Shown here: positions 1-8,483 of the stretch, in pieces | Numbering within the stretch: the stretch's first letter is position 1 | Layout: every line of letters starts with the position of its first letter | Origin: Flavobacteriaceae bacterium | GTDB taxonomy: Bacteria > Bacteroidota > Bacteroidia > Flavobacteriales > Flavobacteriaceae | DNA length: 48,317 nt | Direction of reading: 5' to 3' | Assembly: GCA_021647985.1 (NCBI GenBank) | Contig: JAKITQ010000023.1 | Span: 1 to 48,317 of the forward strand | Position numbers and translations under genes: made by a program | Notes under the pieces: model-generated | What the model saw: only the letters and a program-made list of their open reading frames with translations | Database searches by the model: none | What the model was told of the DNA's origin: nothing

Positions 1-240
1 CTGAGCTTGTTTATTCTTATCTGAAAATTTCTCTGGTTGTTCAACCGCTTTCACTTTCAAATTAGTATAAGTCGCTTCAGTTTTCGTAACATTTTTGCTA
101 TTCGCTTCTGTTATCTTTTGATTCATAAATCCGAATGCTGATAACACTTGCTTTGACATGTTCATTGCAAGCATCGCGATGAATACCAAGTACATTAAAT
201 TAATCATTTTTTGTCTTGGTGACATTTTACCTCCTGCCAT
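1..240 (-). CDS. gldM: Gliding motility protein GldM, N-terminal part (runs off the window)
   Basis: The reverse strand from 240 reads as an open frame of 80 codons to the window edge, starting MAGGKMSPRQKMINLMYLVF. This is the typical beginning of GldM: a short basic cytoplasmic segment, one membrane helix at about residues 12-30, then the start of the periplasmic part. GldM pairs with GldL in the inner membrane as the motor of type IX secretion and gliding, and its periplasmic domains reach towards the GldK/GldN ring. It lies 54 bases after gldL on the same strand, in the usual gldKLMN order, so co-transcription is likely. The C-terminal end is outside the window, so the window cannot show whether the gene is intact. 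Confidence 0.93.
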   Translation of the reverse strand, partial: MAGGKMSPRQKMINLMYLVFIAMLAMNMSKQVLSAFGFMNQKITEANSKNVTKTEATYTNLKVKAVEQPEKFSDKNKQAQ

Positions 241-294
241 AATTAATTAGTTTTTTTTAGGGTTAATAATTGGTTTTGTTAAATTAAAAACTAA

Positions 295-939
295 TTAAGA
301 ATTAGTATTTGACATTGCAGATAACATCCCGCCGTATACTCCATTTAATGAAGATAAGTTTGCGGCTAACGATTCCATTTGCTCTTTCAATACTTGTGCA
401 TTCTCAACAGATTCTTCATTCAAATCTGCTTGACGTTGCGCACTATCCATTTGTACTTTATATAAACTATTTAAAGATTCCATTTGACTAGCAGCCAAAG
501 TTAATTGTTCGCTATACTTAGTCGTAGCAGAAATTGAATCTGCAGCTGGAGCAATATTTTCTGCAGCTCCTGCAAAACTTTGAATACTTTCAGCCAATCT
601 TTCCATTTTATCCGCATCTAAATTTGCTTGTTGTAGCATAACATCTAATTTTTGAGATAATAAACCCTCTGCATCTTGCGGAGCTTCTTTATCACCTGCC
701 ATTCCTCCTGCTAATTCAGGGTAAACTTTGGTCCAATCTAAATCTTCATCTACAGGTTCAAATGCTGAATAAGCAAAGATTAATGCCTCAGTAAGAAGAC
801 CAATAGTCAACATTACTCCACCAGTTAAAGGTCCTATACTAAAGTGTAAGATTTTGAATAGAGCTCCTACTAATACTACTGATGCCCCAAGTCCGTAAAC
901 CATATTCATCATTCTTTTTTGTCTAAGTGTGCCTGCCAT
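295..939 (-). CDS. gldL: Gliding motility protein GldL
   Basis: This 214-residue protein has two predicted membrane helices near its N-terminus (about residues 13-33 and 38-60) followed by an acidic, coiled-coil-like cytoplasmic tail rich in Glu, Gln, Ser and Ala. That is the GldL plan. In the family, GldL forms a pentamer around the GldM helices and a glutamate in the membrane region takes part in proton-driven rotation; a Glu is present in the second helix (in LLTEAL). The start MAGTLRQKRMMN resembles the GldM start. It lies between gldK (40 bases upstream) and gldM (54 bases downstream), consistent with one operon. Length and position are normal. Confidence 0.95.
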   Translation of the reverse strand: MAGTLRQKRMMNMVYGLGASVVLVGALFKILHFSIGPLTGGVMLTIGLLTEALIFAYSAFEPVDEDLDWTKVYPELAGGMAGDKEAPQDAEGLLSQKLDVMLQQANLDADKMERLAESIQSFAGAAENIAPAADSISATTKYSEQLTLAASQMESLNSLYKVQMDSAQRQADLNEESVENAQVLKEQMESLAANLSSLNGVYGGMLSAMSNTNS

Positions 940-979
940 AATTGTTTGTTTTTAAAATTATTATTGATTAATTAAGCTA

Positions 980-2386
980 TTATTTTTTATTTTTATCATT
1001 CACTTTTGTTCCCATGTAATCTTGAACTGTTCTAAAGCCAATATAACTTCTGGCTGAATCTCCATATTCATAATCACGTGTACCTACTTCTAAGAAATAA
1101 GCAACATCTTTCCAAGATCCTCCTCTAATAACCTTACGTTGGTTTGTATTGTCAACAACATTAGGGTTGATTGTAGATCCTAAATAATAAGATGATGGGT
1201 TGTATGCTGTATTTGTCCATTCTGAAACATTACCAGCCATATTATAAAGTCCGTAATCATTTGCATTATATGATTTTGCCTCTAAAGTGTATAAAGCGCC
1301 ATCTGCTGCATAGTTACCTCTTTCTGGCTTAAAGTTGGCTAAAAAACAACCTCTATCTGTTGTGGTATAAGGGCCACCCCAAGGATATTTAGCATATTCC
1401 AAACCTCCACGAGCTGCATACTCCCATTCGGCTTCTGTTGGTAATCTAAAGCTAGGCTCTCTACCCGAACTCTTCTTTTTACCCGCTAAAAAATTATTTC
1501 GTTTTACTGTTCTAAAGTCACAAAAAGCTTTTGCTTGACCCCATGATATTCCAACAACTGGATATTCACTGTAAGCATCATGCCAAAAATAATCTTGGTG
1601 CATTGGGTCATTATAAGAATAATTAAAATCTTTTACCCATACCGCAGTATCAGGATAAATCTCAACAACCTTTTTAACCATAAAGTCTTTTGTACTTCCA
1701 TTTCTTTTTGCTGCTAATCCAGTATCAAATATTTGGTAAGTATATTTTAACTTTTTTGTATCTACTTTTCTTTTTCTATCTAAAGCCTCATCAATTGGTA
1801 AGTACATGCTATCCATTGCTTCAGCATAATACTCATCAGGAAATTCATTGGTGTTCCACACCAATTCAACATCCCAATTTAAATAACGACCTTCTGTTGG
1901 AGAGTTTATATCTCCAAGACTTCCGTAGTTATCCATCATATATTTATAGTAAGCATTATCTGCACTATCTTGTTCTTTAAACATATATTTTGCAATTCCA
2001 CTGTTGTCTCCTTTTGTTTGTTCAACAGTTTCACCGCCTCCAATATTTGCTTCCTCAGCAAGAATTGCAAGTTTTGTTCTTAAAATAGAATCTCTTACTC
2101 TAAAAACAAACTCTCTGTATTCACTATTTGTTATTTCTGTTTCATCCATATAAAATGGCCTTACAGTAACAGTTCGTGAAGGAGCGCTAAATGAACCAGC
2201 AATATCTTCATCGCCTTTACCCATAGTAAAAGCACCTCCAGGAATTAATGACATCCCAAATGGCTTTTCTGGAAAGAATTTTTTGTTAGATTTTACACCT
2301 ACTAACTGACCTTGATCATTACCTGATTTACAACTAGATAATAATACAACCGTGATAAGTAGTAGAATTAAGGTTAACTTTTTCAT
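980..2386 (-). CDS. gldK: Gliding motility lipoprotein GldK (formylglycine-enzyme-like fold)
   Basis: The 468-residue product begins with a lipoprotein signal peptide ending in LLSSC, so Cys19 should be lipidated. The rest is a sulfatase-modifying-factor (FGE) type domain, from the GMSLIPGGAFTMG segment near residue 44 to the RKVIRGGSW and IGFRTVQ segments near the end, with LPTEAEWEYAARGG between. In gliding Bacteroidota, GldK has this fold but acts as a structural ring partner of GldN in type IX secretion. An insert of roughly 150 residues with many charged and aromatic residues sits between the first and later FGE motifs, as in other GldK proteins. It is first of gldKLM here; 142 bases separate it from the arginase-like gene upstream. 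Confidence 0.95.
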   Translation of the reverse strand: MKKLTLILLLITVVLLSSCKSGNDQGQLVGVKSNKKFFPEKPFGMSLIPGGAFTMGKGDEDIAGSFSAPSRTVTVRPFYMDETEITNSEYREFVFRVRDSILRTKLAILAEEANIGGGETVEQTKGDNSGIAKYMFKEQDSADNAYYKYMMDNYGSLGDINSPTEGRYLNWDVELVWNTNEFPDEYYAEAMDSMYLPIDEALDRKRKVDTKKLKYTYQIFDTGLAAKRNGSTKDFMVKKVVEIYPDTAVWVKDFNYSYNDPMHQDYFWHDAYSEYPVVGISWGQAKAFCDFRTVKRNNFLAGKKKSSGREPSFRLPTEAEWEYAARGGLEYAKYPWGGPYTTTDRGCFLANFKPERGNYAADGALYTLEAKSYNANDYGLYNMAGNVSEWTNTAYNPSSYYLGSTINPNVVDNTNQRKVIRGGSWKDVAYFLEVGTRDYEYGDSARSYIGFRTVQDYMGTKVNDKNKK

Positions 2387-2528
2387 AATTTTTATGTTTC
2401 TAATAAGACTCGGTAATTGTTATATTAATTTTTTTAGACTATACTTTAATGACTAATTTATACTTAAAATCACCAAAGCATTTACACTTTGTTCCCTAAG
2501 AACGTTAAAAAATCTTCTTTAGTGTATA

Positions 2529-3686
2529 TTAATTTAATTTTCTAAAAGTTTTTAACCATCTTTCGGGATATATCTGGTTATTTGCTGTCAAATAATCCTG
2601 ATATGTACATGGTATTAACGTGGAATTTTTCGTTTTATTATTGAAGTATGTGATCTCCATCCACCACCTTTCGCTTTTGTCACTTTTATAAAAGTTAATA
2701 CTCTCATTTTCAATCAATACTATGTATTTTTTATATTTACTTTTTGATTCAAATGGGTATTCATCAATTCTTAAATTAAATCCTTCTAAAAAGTACCATA
2801 TCATTTGGGCAATTAAATGGGCTGTTTGTTCACGTTCATCGTATTTTGCATTGAATTCAAAAATACCAAAAGAAGATACTTTTCTACTTATGCCCGCATA
2901 TCTTGCAATAGCACATATTTGATCTCCATAAAAACCGTTAGGAACTGCGTTATTATTTGCCGGCGCATCACTTTCTCTTACCGCACCCATATCAATACTA
3001 ACCATATCAGCATCTCTTAAAATGGGTTCCACCATAGTTATGTCATGTGTTACTTCTCCTAATCTATATGCATCAAAATACATTTTATCAATCAAATCGA
3101 TTTCTTCTTGAGAATTAAAAAAAGTTTGGAACCCTATATTGCTATAATTAAATAAATTACAAGGTTTTTCCATCACAATTTTATGTAAAAAATTTTCAGA
3201 AGTTATGGTTTGATCTAATTCACCAAGGTCAAATTTATTATCAACAACTACCAAATTTACACTTTGATCTAATTTATCATATGCTCTATAATTGGCATAA
3301 GTAATATCTTGGCTACCACCAATAATAATTGGTGTGATATTTTTTTTTAATAATTGTGCAATGATATCTTTTACTAGAAAAAAAGTATCCTCTACTTCAT
3401 TTCCTTGTGGCACATTCCCTAAGTCGGCTATATTTAAATGCCAGTTACCTGGAAACATTTGATACAGATACTTTCTAATTTTATCTAGGTCTTTACCCGT
3501 TCCTAAATTATCCACAGCATTTCTTCCTTCTAAAACACCTAATATGGCTATTTGTACATTTTTTAATTTTGGAAGCCCCTCTTTTTTTGTGTGAATTTTA
3601 ATATTTTTTCCCAAGGACAAATCAGCAAGTAAAGCAGTATGTGCTACTGCCATATCTTCTACTGGTAAAAGTAGATCTAAACTCAT
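2529..3686 (-). CDS. Arginase/formimidoylglutamase-fold protein with lost metal ligands
   Basis: This 385-residue protein belongs to the ureohydrolase (arginase) superfamily, seen from three ordered blocks: IIIGGSQDITY (residues 121-130), VVVDNKFDLG (146-155) and SIDMGAVRESDAP (230-242). In active arginases these read GGDHS, DAHxD and SxDxDxxDP and supply six manganese ligands. Here the His of block 1 is Gln, the His of block 2 is Lys and the second Asp of block 3 is Gly, so about three of six ligands are gone. Annotation pipelines usually call such proteins formimidoylglutamase, but hydrolysis looks doubtful. It lies directly upstream of gldK on the same strand, and I recall such a gene beside gldK in other Flavobacteriia. 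A structural or ligand-binding role is an inference only. Confidence 0.75.
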   Translation of the reverse strand: MSLDLLLPVEDMAVAHTALLADLSLGKNIKIHTKKEGLPKLKNVQIAILGVLEGRNAVDNLGTGKDLDKIRKYLYQMFPGNWHLNIADLGNVPQGNEVEDTFFLVKDIIAQLLKKNITPIIIGGSQDITYANYRAYDKLDQSVNLVVVDNKFDLGELDQTITSENFLHKIVMEKPCNLFNYSNIGFQTFFNSQEEIDLIDKMYFDAYRLGEVTHDITMVEPILRDADMVSIDMGAVRESDAPANNNAVPNGFYGDQICAIARYAGISRKVSSFGIFEFNAKYDEREQTAHLIAQMIWYFLEGFNLRIDEYPFESKSKYKKYIVLIENESINFYKSDKSERWWMEITYFNNKTKNSTLIPCTYQDYLTANNQIYPERWLKTFRKLN

Positions 3687-3748
3687 ATTTTATTATTATT
3701 AAAGGTATTTTATTGCAATGTAAGTAATTTTATTAGGAAAGATTATTG

Positions 3749-3756
3749 CAAATTTA
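3749..3756 (-). promoter_or_regulatory. Possible -7 box upstream of the arginase-like gene
   Basis: On the minus strand this reads TAAATTTG, a match to the Bacteroidota -7 box TAnnTTTG, 63 bases before the start codon. No clear TTTG -33 box lies at the expected distance, so this is only a candidate. Confidence 0.35.
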
Positions 3757-3766
3757 TAAAAATAAT

Positions 3767-3799
3767 AAAATCCTTCTAATTTTTAATGAGAAGGATTTT
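3767..3799 (-). terminator. Intrinsic terminator after topA
   Basis: An 11-bp perfect inverted repeat (AAAATCCTTCT / AGAAGGATTTT) with an 11-base loop lies 22 bases after the topA stop. On the minus strand the stem is followed by an A/T-rich stretch with several T residues. Confidence 0.6.
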
Positions 3800-3821
3800 A
3801 TATATTTTATTGGAAAAAGAT

Positions 3822-6323
3822 TTATTTCTTTTTAGTAGTCTTTTTAGTAGCTGCTTTTTTCTTTTTTGTTTTTTTCTTAGGCGCATTTTTAGCAATAATT
3901 TCTTTAACCTCTTCCAAACTCAACGCAGGCGCATCAATTGTTTTCGGAATTTCAATTTTTACTTTCCCCTGTAATATATTATGACGGCCCCATCTTGCTT
4001 TTTCAACTCGAATACCTTCTTCAACCCAATTATGTACAACTTTATCAATTTCTTTTTGCTTTTTTGTCTCAATCAAATCAACAATATCATCATGGGTTAA
4101 ATTATCAAAATCATATTTTCTATTTACATTGATAAACATATTGTTCCACTTAATAAACGGACCAAATCTACCAACTCCCTTTTGCACTGGTAATTCTTCA
4201 TAATGGGCAATGGGTGCATCTGCTTTTCTTTTAGCCTCTATCAATTCTTTGGCTCTATCCATATTAACCGACATAGGGTTTTCTCCTTTTTCTAAAGAAA
4301 CAAACATTTTATCAAATCGAATATAAGGACCAAATCTACCATTAGATACCACTACGTCTACGCCTTCATATTGCCCCAATGTTTTTGGTAACTGAAATAG
4401 ATCCATGGCATCTTCAAATGAAATATTTCCCAAAGTTTGATCTCCTTGTAAACTTGCAAATTTTGGTTTTTCTTCATCTGTAGCTTCTCCTATTTGAACC
4501 ATAGCACCAAATCTTCCTAATCGAGCATAAACATTTTTACCCGATTCAGGGTCAACACCAAGTAATCTTTCTCCTTTGGCTCTTTCCGCATTAGCGGCAA
4601 CATCCACCACTATAGGGTGAAAATCATTATAAAATTCTTTGATCATTTGCGTCCAGTCTTCTTTGCCTTCAGCAATTTCATCAAATTCTTTTTCTACTTT
4701 CGCTGTAAAACTAAAATCTAAAATATTAGAAAAATGATCCACCAAGAAATCATTTACAATTTTACCAATGTCGGTAGGTATTAATTTACCCTTATCAGAA
4801 CCTACTTTTTCAGTTAAAGTTTTTACATCAACGTTATTATCAGCTAATGTTAATTGGGTATAGTTACGATCTTTACCCTCTATCATACCTTTTACCACAT
4901 ATTCTCTCCTTTGAATGGTAGAAATCGTTGGTGCATAAGTTGACGGCCTACCAATACCTAGCTCTTCCAATTGTTTTACCAAAGAAGCCTCTGTAAATCT
5001 ATATGGCGCTTTTGTATATCTTTCAGTTGCTGTAATAAAATTACTATCAAGCACTTCTTTAACATGTAATTTAGGTAACATGCCTTCTTGCTCATCGTCA
5101 TCATTATCCGTACCTTCTAAATAAACTTTTAAAAATCCTTCAAAGGTTATTACTTCTCCATTTGCAGTAAAATTTTTGCTGTTTTTATCATTAATTATTT
5201 TTACATTGGTTCGTTCAAATTGTGCGTCACTCATTTGTGAAGCCAAAGTTCTCTTCCAAATTAAATCGTATAATCTCGCTTGGTCACTTTCAACCTGAAC
5301 CTCACGAGTGCTCATATTTGTAGGTCTAATCGCCTCATGCGCCTCTTGTGCCCCTTTTGATTTTGTTACAAAATTTCTTGGATTACTGTATGCACTTCCG
5401 TAGGATGAACTAATTTCTTCCTGAGCAGCATTTTTGGCATCTTCAGATAAGTTTACACTATCGGTTCTCATATAAGTGATCAACCCTGCTTCATATAATC
5501 TCTGTGCAACCACCATGGTTTTGGCTACAGGAAAATATAACTTTCTCGAAGCTTCTTGTTGCAAAGTAGAAGTTGTAAACGGTGCTGCCGGTGATTTTTT
5601 AGCGGGTTTGGTAATTAGGTCTTCTACTTTAAATTCAGCACCAATACACGTATTTAAAAATGCTTCCGCTTCTTCTTTTGATTCAAAATTCTTTGGTAAT
5701 TTGGCCTTGAATTTTTTTGAATCGCTATTTTCAAATTCGGCAATAACACGGTAAGATGCTTTGGGTTCAAAATTTTCAATTCCTCTTTCTCTTTCCACAA
5801 TTAATCGAACCGCAACAGATTGCACTCTTCCTGCCGATAAACCACCTTTTACCTTTCTCCATAAAACAGGTGACAATTCATAACCTACCAACCTATCTAA
5901 AACCCTTCGTGCCTGTTGGGCATTAACCAAATTGTAGTTAATACTTCTTGGGTTTTCAACTGCTTTTAATATTGCCTTTTTTGTTATTTCATGAAAAACA
6001 ATTCTTTTTGTATTCTCGTCGTTTAATTTTAATTGTTCATATAAATGCCAAGCTATTGCTTCTCCTTCACGATCCTCATCACTAGCCAACCAAACTGTGT
6101 CTGCTTTTTTTGCTAAGGCCTTTAATTTTTTTACTACTGCTTTTTTATCGGGTGACACTGTATAATTTGGCTTAAAATCTCCTTCAACATTTACGCCTAA
6201 TTCTTTAGAAGGCAAATCTGCTATATGACCAAAACTAGACTCTACCACAAAATCTTTTCCTAAAAATTTTTCTATAGTTTTTGCTTTTGCAGGGGACTCT
6301 ACGATAACTAAATTCTTTGCCAT
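3822..6323 (-). CDS. topA: DNA topoisomerase I (type IA)
   Basis: This 833-residue enzyme relaxes negative supercoils by breaking and resealing one DNA strand. The Toprim domain is at the N-terminus (LVIVESPAKAKTI from residue 5; acidic SDEDREGE at 81-88), and the catalytic tyrosine is Tyr284 in LITYMRTDS. The C-terminal third has no cysteine zinc ribbons but carries glycine-aromatic repeats (GRFG segments) of the topoisomerase C-terminal repeat type, and ends in an almost pure Lys/Thr/Ala tail of about 25 residues. This zinc-free tail is common in Bacteroidota. The ATG at 6323 is chosen because MAKNLVIVESPAKAK is the canonical start. A long leader of about 180 bases holding a hairpin repeat precedes it. 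Confidence 0.97.
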   Translation of the reverse strand: MAKNLVIVESPAKAKTIEKFLGKDFVVESSFGHIADLPSKELGVNVEGDFKPNYTVSPDKKAVVKKLKALAKKADTVWLASDEDREGEAIAWHLYEQLKLNDENTKRIVFHEITKKAILKAVENPRSINYNLVNAQQARRVLDRLVGYELSPVLWRKVKGGLSAGRVQSVAVRLIVERERGIENFEPKASYRVIAEFENSDSKKFKAKLPKNFESKEEAEAFLNTCIGAEFKVEDLITKPAKKSPAAPFTTSTLQQEASRKLYFPVAKTMVVAQRLYEAGLITYMRTDSVNLSEDAKNAAQEEISSSYGSAYSNPRNFVTKSKGAQEAHEAIRPTNMSTREVQVESDQARLYDLIWKRTLASQMSDAQFERTNVKIINDKNSKNFTANGEVITFEGFLKVYLEGTDNDDDEQEGMLPKLHVKEVLDSNFITATERYTKAPYRFTEASLVKQLEELGIGRPSTYAPTISTIQRREYVVKGMIEGKDRNYTQLTLADNNVDVKTLTEKVGSDKGKLIPTDIGKIVNDFLVDHFSNILDFSFTAKVEKEFDEIAEGKEDWTQMIKEFYNDFHPIVVDVAANAERAKGERLLGVDPESGKNVYARLGRFGAMVQIGEATDEEKPKFASLQGDQTLGNISFEDAMDLFQLPKTLGQYEGVDVVVSNGRFGPYIRFDKMFVSLEKGENPMSVNMDRAKELIEAKRKADAPIAHYEELPVQKGVGRFGPFIKWNNMFINVNRKYDFDNLTHDDIVDLIETKKQKEIDKVVHNWVEEGIRVEKARWGRHNILQGKVKIEIPKTIDAPALSLEEVKEIIAKNAPKKKTKKKKAATKKTTKKK

Positions 6324-6387
6324 TCTTATATGTTTTTATTCGTGAGACTCTAAAAAATTAATTTCAATTTTTTAGTTAGTCGAACTA

Positions 6388-6430
6388 ATCCCGCTTCCTG
6401 TGCTGAACTTGTTTCAGTATCCAGCGGGAT
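6388..6430. repeat. Intergenic palindromic repeat in the topA leader
   Basis: Perfect 8-bp arms ATCCCGCT (6388-6395) and AGCGGGAT (6423-6430) enclose a second small inverted repeat, CTGAA (6403-6407) and TTCAG (6413-6417). It is GC-rich compared with its surroundings. The wording (ATCCCGCT, GCTGAACTTGTTTCAG) is like a short repeat I recall from many flavobacterial intergenic regions, so a dispersed family is likely, but there is only one copy of this exact form here. Confidence 0.6.
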
Positions 6431-6509
6431 CTTGGTTAATACCTTTTATTAAAATAATCTACCAAATAAAGCCTCCTTATAATATATAAAATTACCTTTT
6501 TTGAGATTG

Positions 6510-6517
6510 CAAAAGTA
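6510..6517 (-). promoter_or_regulatory. Probable -7 promoter box of topA
   Basis: The minus strand reads TACTTTTG followed by C, a match to TAnnTTTG. It lies about 187 bases before the topA start. I see no good TTTG -33 box 17-23 bases further upstream, so the assignment rests on the -7 box alone. Confidence 0.45.
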
Positions 6518-6548
6518 TATAGAATTTTTTAAATCCCTATTTTTAAGT

Positions 6549-6577
6549 AAAAAAAAAGCTTATAACATTTCAAGCTT
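6549..6577 (-). terminator. Weak terminator-like hairpin after the cyclase gene
   Basis: Two AAGCTT copies (6556-6561 and 6572-6577) can pair with a 10-base loop, and on the minus strand the stem runs into nine T residues. It lies 119 bases past the cyclase stop. The stem is only 6 bp. Confidence 0.4.
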
Positions 6578-6695
6578 ATGAGGTAATCACTTGTTATATT
6601 GTGACTTACCTAATAAATCATTTTATATATTACAAACAAGAATTTATCAATAACGAATACATCTTTGATTTAGAAATGGATTAACCAAGTTGCTT

Positions 6696-7739
6696 TTAAC
6701 CTAAAACCTCATAAACAACTAGTGGTAGTTTTTTATTTTTCATTGCTATTTTACCAACTTTTTTACAGTTGAATGAGTCTTTTACTTTCAAATAGTTGGC
6801 ATCACTAATTAAAATCTGCCCTCTGTTTGCAGCCGATTGTAATCTGGCCGCTACATTAACAGCATCGCCAATAACAGTATAGTCTAGCCTTTTTAATGTG
6901 GAAGAACCAATATTACCCCATATCATATCTCCACTGTTAATACCAATAGAAACATGTGGTTTATACGATTCAATTCCTATTCCAATATTTGCATTATCAA
7001 TTACCTTTCTTATGTTTAAGCATGCATCTATAGCACGATCTATATGATACTCTCCTTTAAAAGTTGCCATGACTGAATCGCCTAAAAATTTATCAATAGT
7101 ACCCTCTTGTTTTATGATTTCTTTTACCATAATATCAAAATAGGCATTTAACATTTCTACTACTTTATTGGCTGGCTCTTTTTCGCTAATCGAAGTAAAA
7201 CCACATATATCAACAAATACTGCTGTACCTTCAATAATTTCATTGTCGAAAAGTGACGACTTCATTTCTTTATTACCCATAAAATTGATTACGTTTTCAT
7301 CTACATACATTTTTAGAATATTATTCTCTTTAACGGCTCGCAGGGTTTTTTTTATCGTAGCAACATATGCTATGGTTTTCTCTATGGTTATCTCTAAATC
7401 TTTAAAATCAATGGGTTTGGTAATAAAATCAAAGGCACCTCGATTCATAGCGATTCTAATATTTTCCATATCACCATAAGCCGATACCATTATTGATTTT
7501 AACAATGCGTTTTGCTCTTTGATCTTGGTGAGCAAAGTAAGGCCGTCCATTTCGGGCATATTAATATCACTCAAAACCAAATCAACATCGGTATGTTTTA
7601 CGAGTTGTTCAAGCGCATGCCGGCCATTATCGGCAAAAATAAATTCGTATTCGTTATTGCGGATTTTTTGCCTGAATCTTTGTTTGATTAGAATTTTTAA
7701 ATCCTCTTCGTCGTCTACAACAAGAATTTTAGTACTCAT
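6696..7739 (-). CDS. Response regulator fused to a class III adenylate/guanylate cyclase
   Basis: Residues 1-120 form a receiver domain with phospho-acceptor Asp58 (SDINMP) and Lys108 (TKPIDF). Residues about 170-347 form a class III nucleotide cyclase domain: metal-binding Asp177 (FVDICGFT) and Asp221 (KFLGDSVMATF), transition-state Asn295 and Arg299 (DAVNVAARL). The base-selecting positions are Lys217 and Thr288, the pair known from bacterial CyaC-type adenylate cyclases, so cAMP is the likelier product. The catalytic set looks complete. It lies 15 bases downstream of a lone receiver protein that its own receiver closely resembles, and after a large sensor kinase. The inferred role is converting a phosphorelay signal into a cyclic nucleotide. 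Confidence 0.9.
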   Translation of the reverse strand: MSTKILVVDDEEDLKILIKQRFRQKIRNNEYEFIFADNGRHALEQLVKHTDVDLVLSDINMPEMDGLTLLTKIKEQNALLKSIMVSAYGDMENIRIAMNRGAFDFITKPIDFKDLEITIEKTIAYVATIKKTLRAVKENNILKMYVDENVINFMGNKEMKSSLFDNEIIEGTAVFVDICGFTSISEKEPANKVVEMLNAYFDIMVKEIIKQEGTIDKFLGDSVMATFKGEYHIDRAIDACLNIRKVIDNANIGIGIESYKPHVSIGINSGDMIWGNIGSSTLKRLDYTVIGDAVNVAARLQSAANRGQILISDANYLKVKDSFNCKKVGKIAMKNKKLPLVVYEVLG

Positions 7740-7754
7740 AATTTATAAAATCTA

Positions 7755-8129
7755 TTAGTTCGTCAATGCTTTTATTTCTTTTTTAAGCGAATTAAAATCT
7801 ATGGGTTTGGTAAAAAACTCTTTTGCACCAGATTCTATTGCCTTGTCATAATTCTCTTTATCACCATAAGCCGAGATCATACTAACCTTAATTTCAGGAA
7901 AACGCAACTTTACCTTATCCAACAATTCCAATCCTGTCATGCCTGGCATATTGATGTCTGAAAAAATATAAACTACTTTGGGTGGGTCACTTTTCTCGAG
8001 CATATCTAATGCCTCTTGTCCGGAAAATGCAAAAACAAGATCCAGACTTTTATTTTTTACTTCTTTTCTAAATTTCTGACGAAAAAGTATTTCTACATCT
8101 TTTTCATCATCCACTACTAGTATTCTCAT
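7755..8129 (-). CDS. Single-domain response regulator (CheY-like)
   Basis: The 124 residues are just one receiver domain, with the acidic pocket DDE at 7-9, Asp58 as phospho-acceptor and Lys108 in TKPIDF; no output domain follows. It shares SDINMPxMxGLxLL, SAYGDxEN and TKPIDF with the receiver of the next gene at identical residue numbers, which points to a duplication. It is located between the sensor kinase (354 bases upstream) and the receiver-cyclase gene (15 bases downstream), all on the minus strand. It may act as a phosphate shuttle or sink between kinase and cyclase; that is inferred from position. Confidence 0.9.
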   Translation of the reverse strand: MRILVVDDEKDVEILFRQKFRKEVKNKSLDLVFAFSGQEALDMLEKSDPPKVVYIFSDINMPGMTGLELLDKVKLRFPEIKVSMISAYGDKENYDKAIESGAKEFFTKPIDFNSLKKEIKALTN

Positions 8130-8483
8130 GTTTTGAATTCTTTATTAGTTAATATATTTTTTTATTCAAGCGATACATATTTTCTTTCTTATAGTTCTAC
8201 TATTATTTTAATGGATTATAATCTTGTAATTTAAATTATTATTCTTTTTTGGATAAAAAAGAATCAAAAAATCTTTACTGCCCAAGGTGATTGCTACGCA
8301 CCATTCATTCTCGTGCCTTCATGCTCTTTCCGTCTGCTGACGGACGCAATTCCGGCTCTCCATTCATTATCACTACGGCCAGCCCACATCATTCGTACAT
8401 ATCGTTTATAATGTTTATTTAATTGCTTTATCAAAATTAAATCCAAAAATTTATTCTTTCATTAAATTAACAGTAATACTTTT
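8130..8483. other. Gene-free stretch with a GC-rich insert
   Basis: This 354-base gap between the histidine kinase and the response regulator has no convincing gene. Its middle (8281-8400) is about 52 percent GC (62 of 120 bases), far above the A/T-rich flanks, and holds a perfect 6-bp hairpin TCCGTC-TGCT-GACGGA at 8329-8344. It looks like an inserted repeat rather than native spacer. Confidence 0.55.
8270..8405. repeat. GC-rich probable interspersed repeat
   Basis: The segment is compositionally foreign to the local A/T-rich spacer and contains two related phrases (CCATTCATTCTCGTGCC and CCATTCATTATCACTACGG) about 60 bases apart, plus a small hairpin. I recall very similar text from other flavobacterial genomes, but no second copy lies in this window. 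The borders are estimates from base composition. Confidence 0.45.

Larger units (their letters stand above)
6324..6695. other. Gene-free stretch between topA and the cyclase gene
   Basis: These 372 bases hold the topA leader with a -7 box at 6510-6517, a GC-rich hairpin repeat at 6388-6430 and a weak terminator-like hairpin at 6549-6577. A bulged inverted repeat (GGTAATCAC / GTGACTTACC) lies at about 6581-6611. I see no coding region. Confidence 0.6.

Noticed and set aside
6471-6478. AAGGAGGC on the minus strand in the topA leader, looking like a Shine-Dalgarno site
   Set aside because: No ATG follows at a working distance; only a TTG that would start a 9-codon frame. Most genes here do not use such sites.
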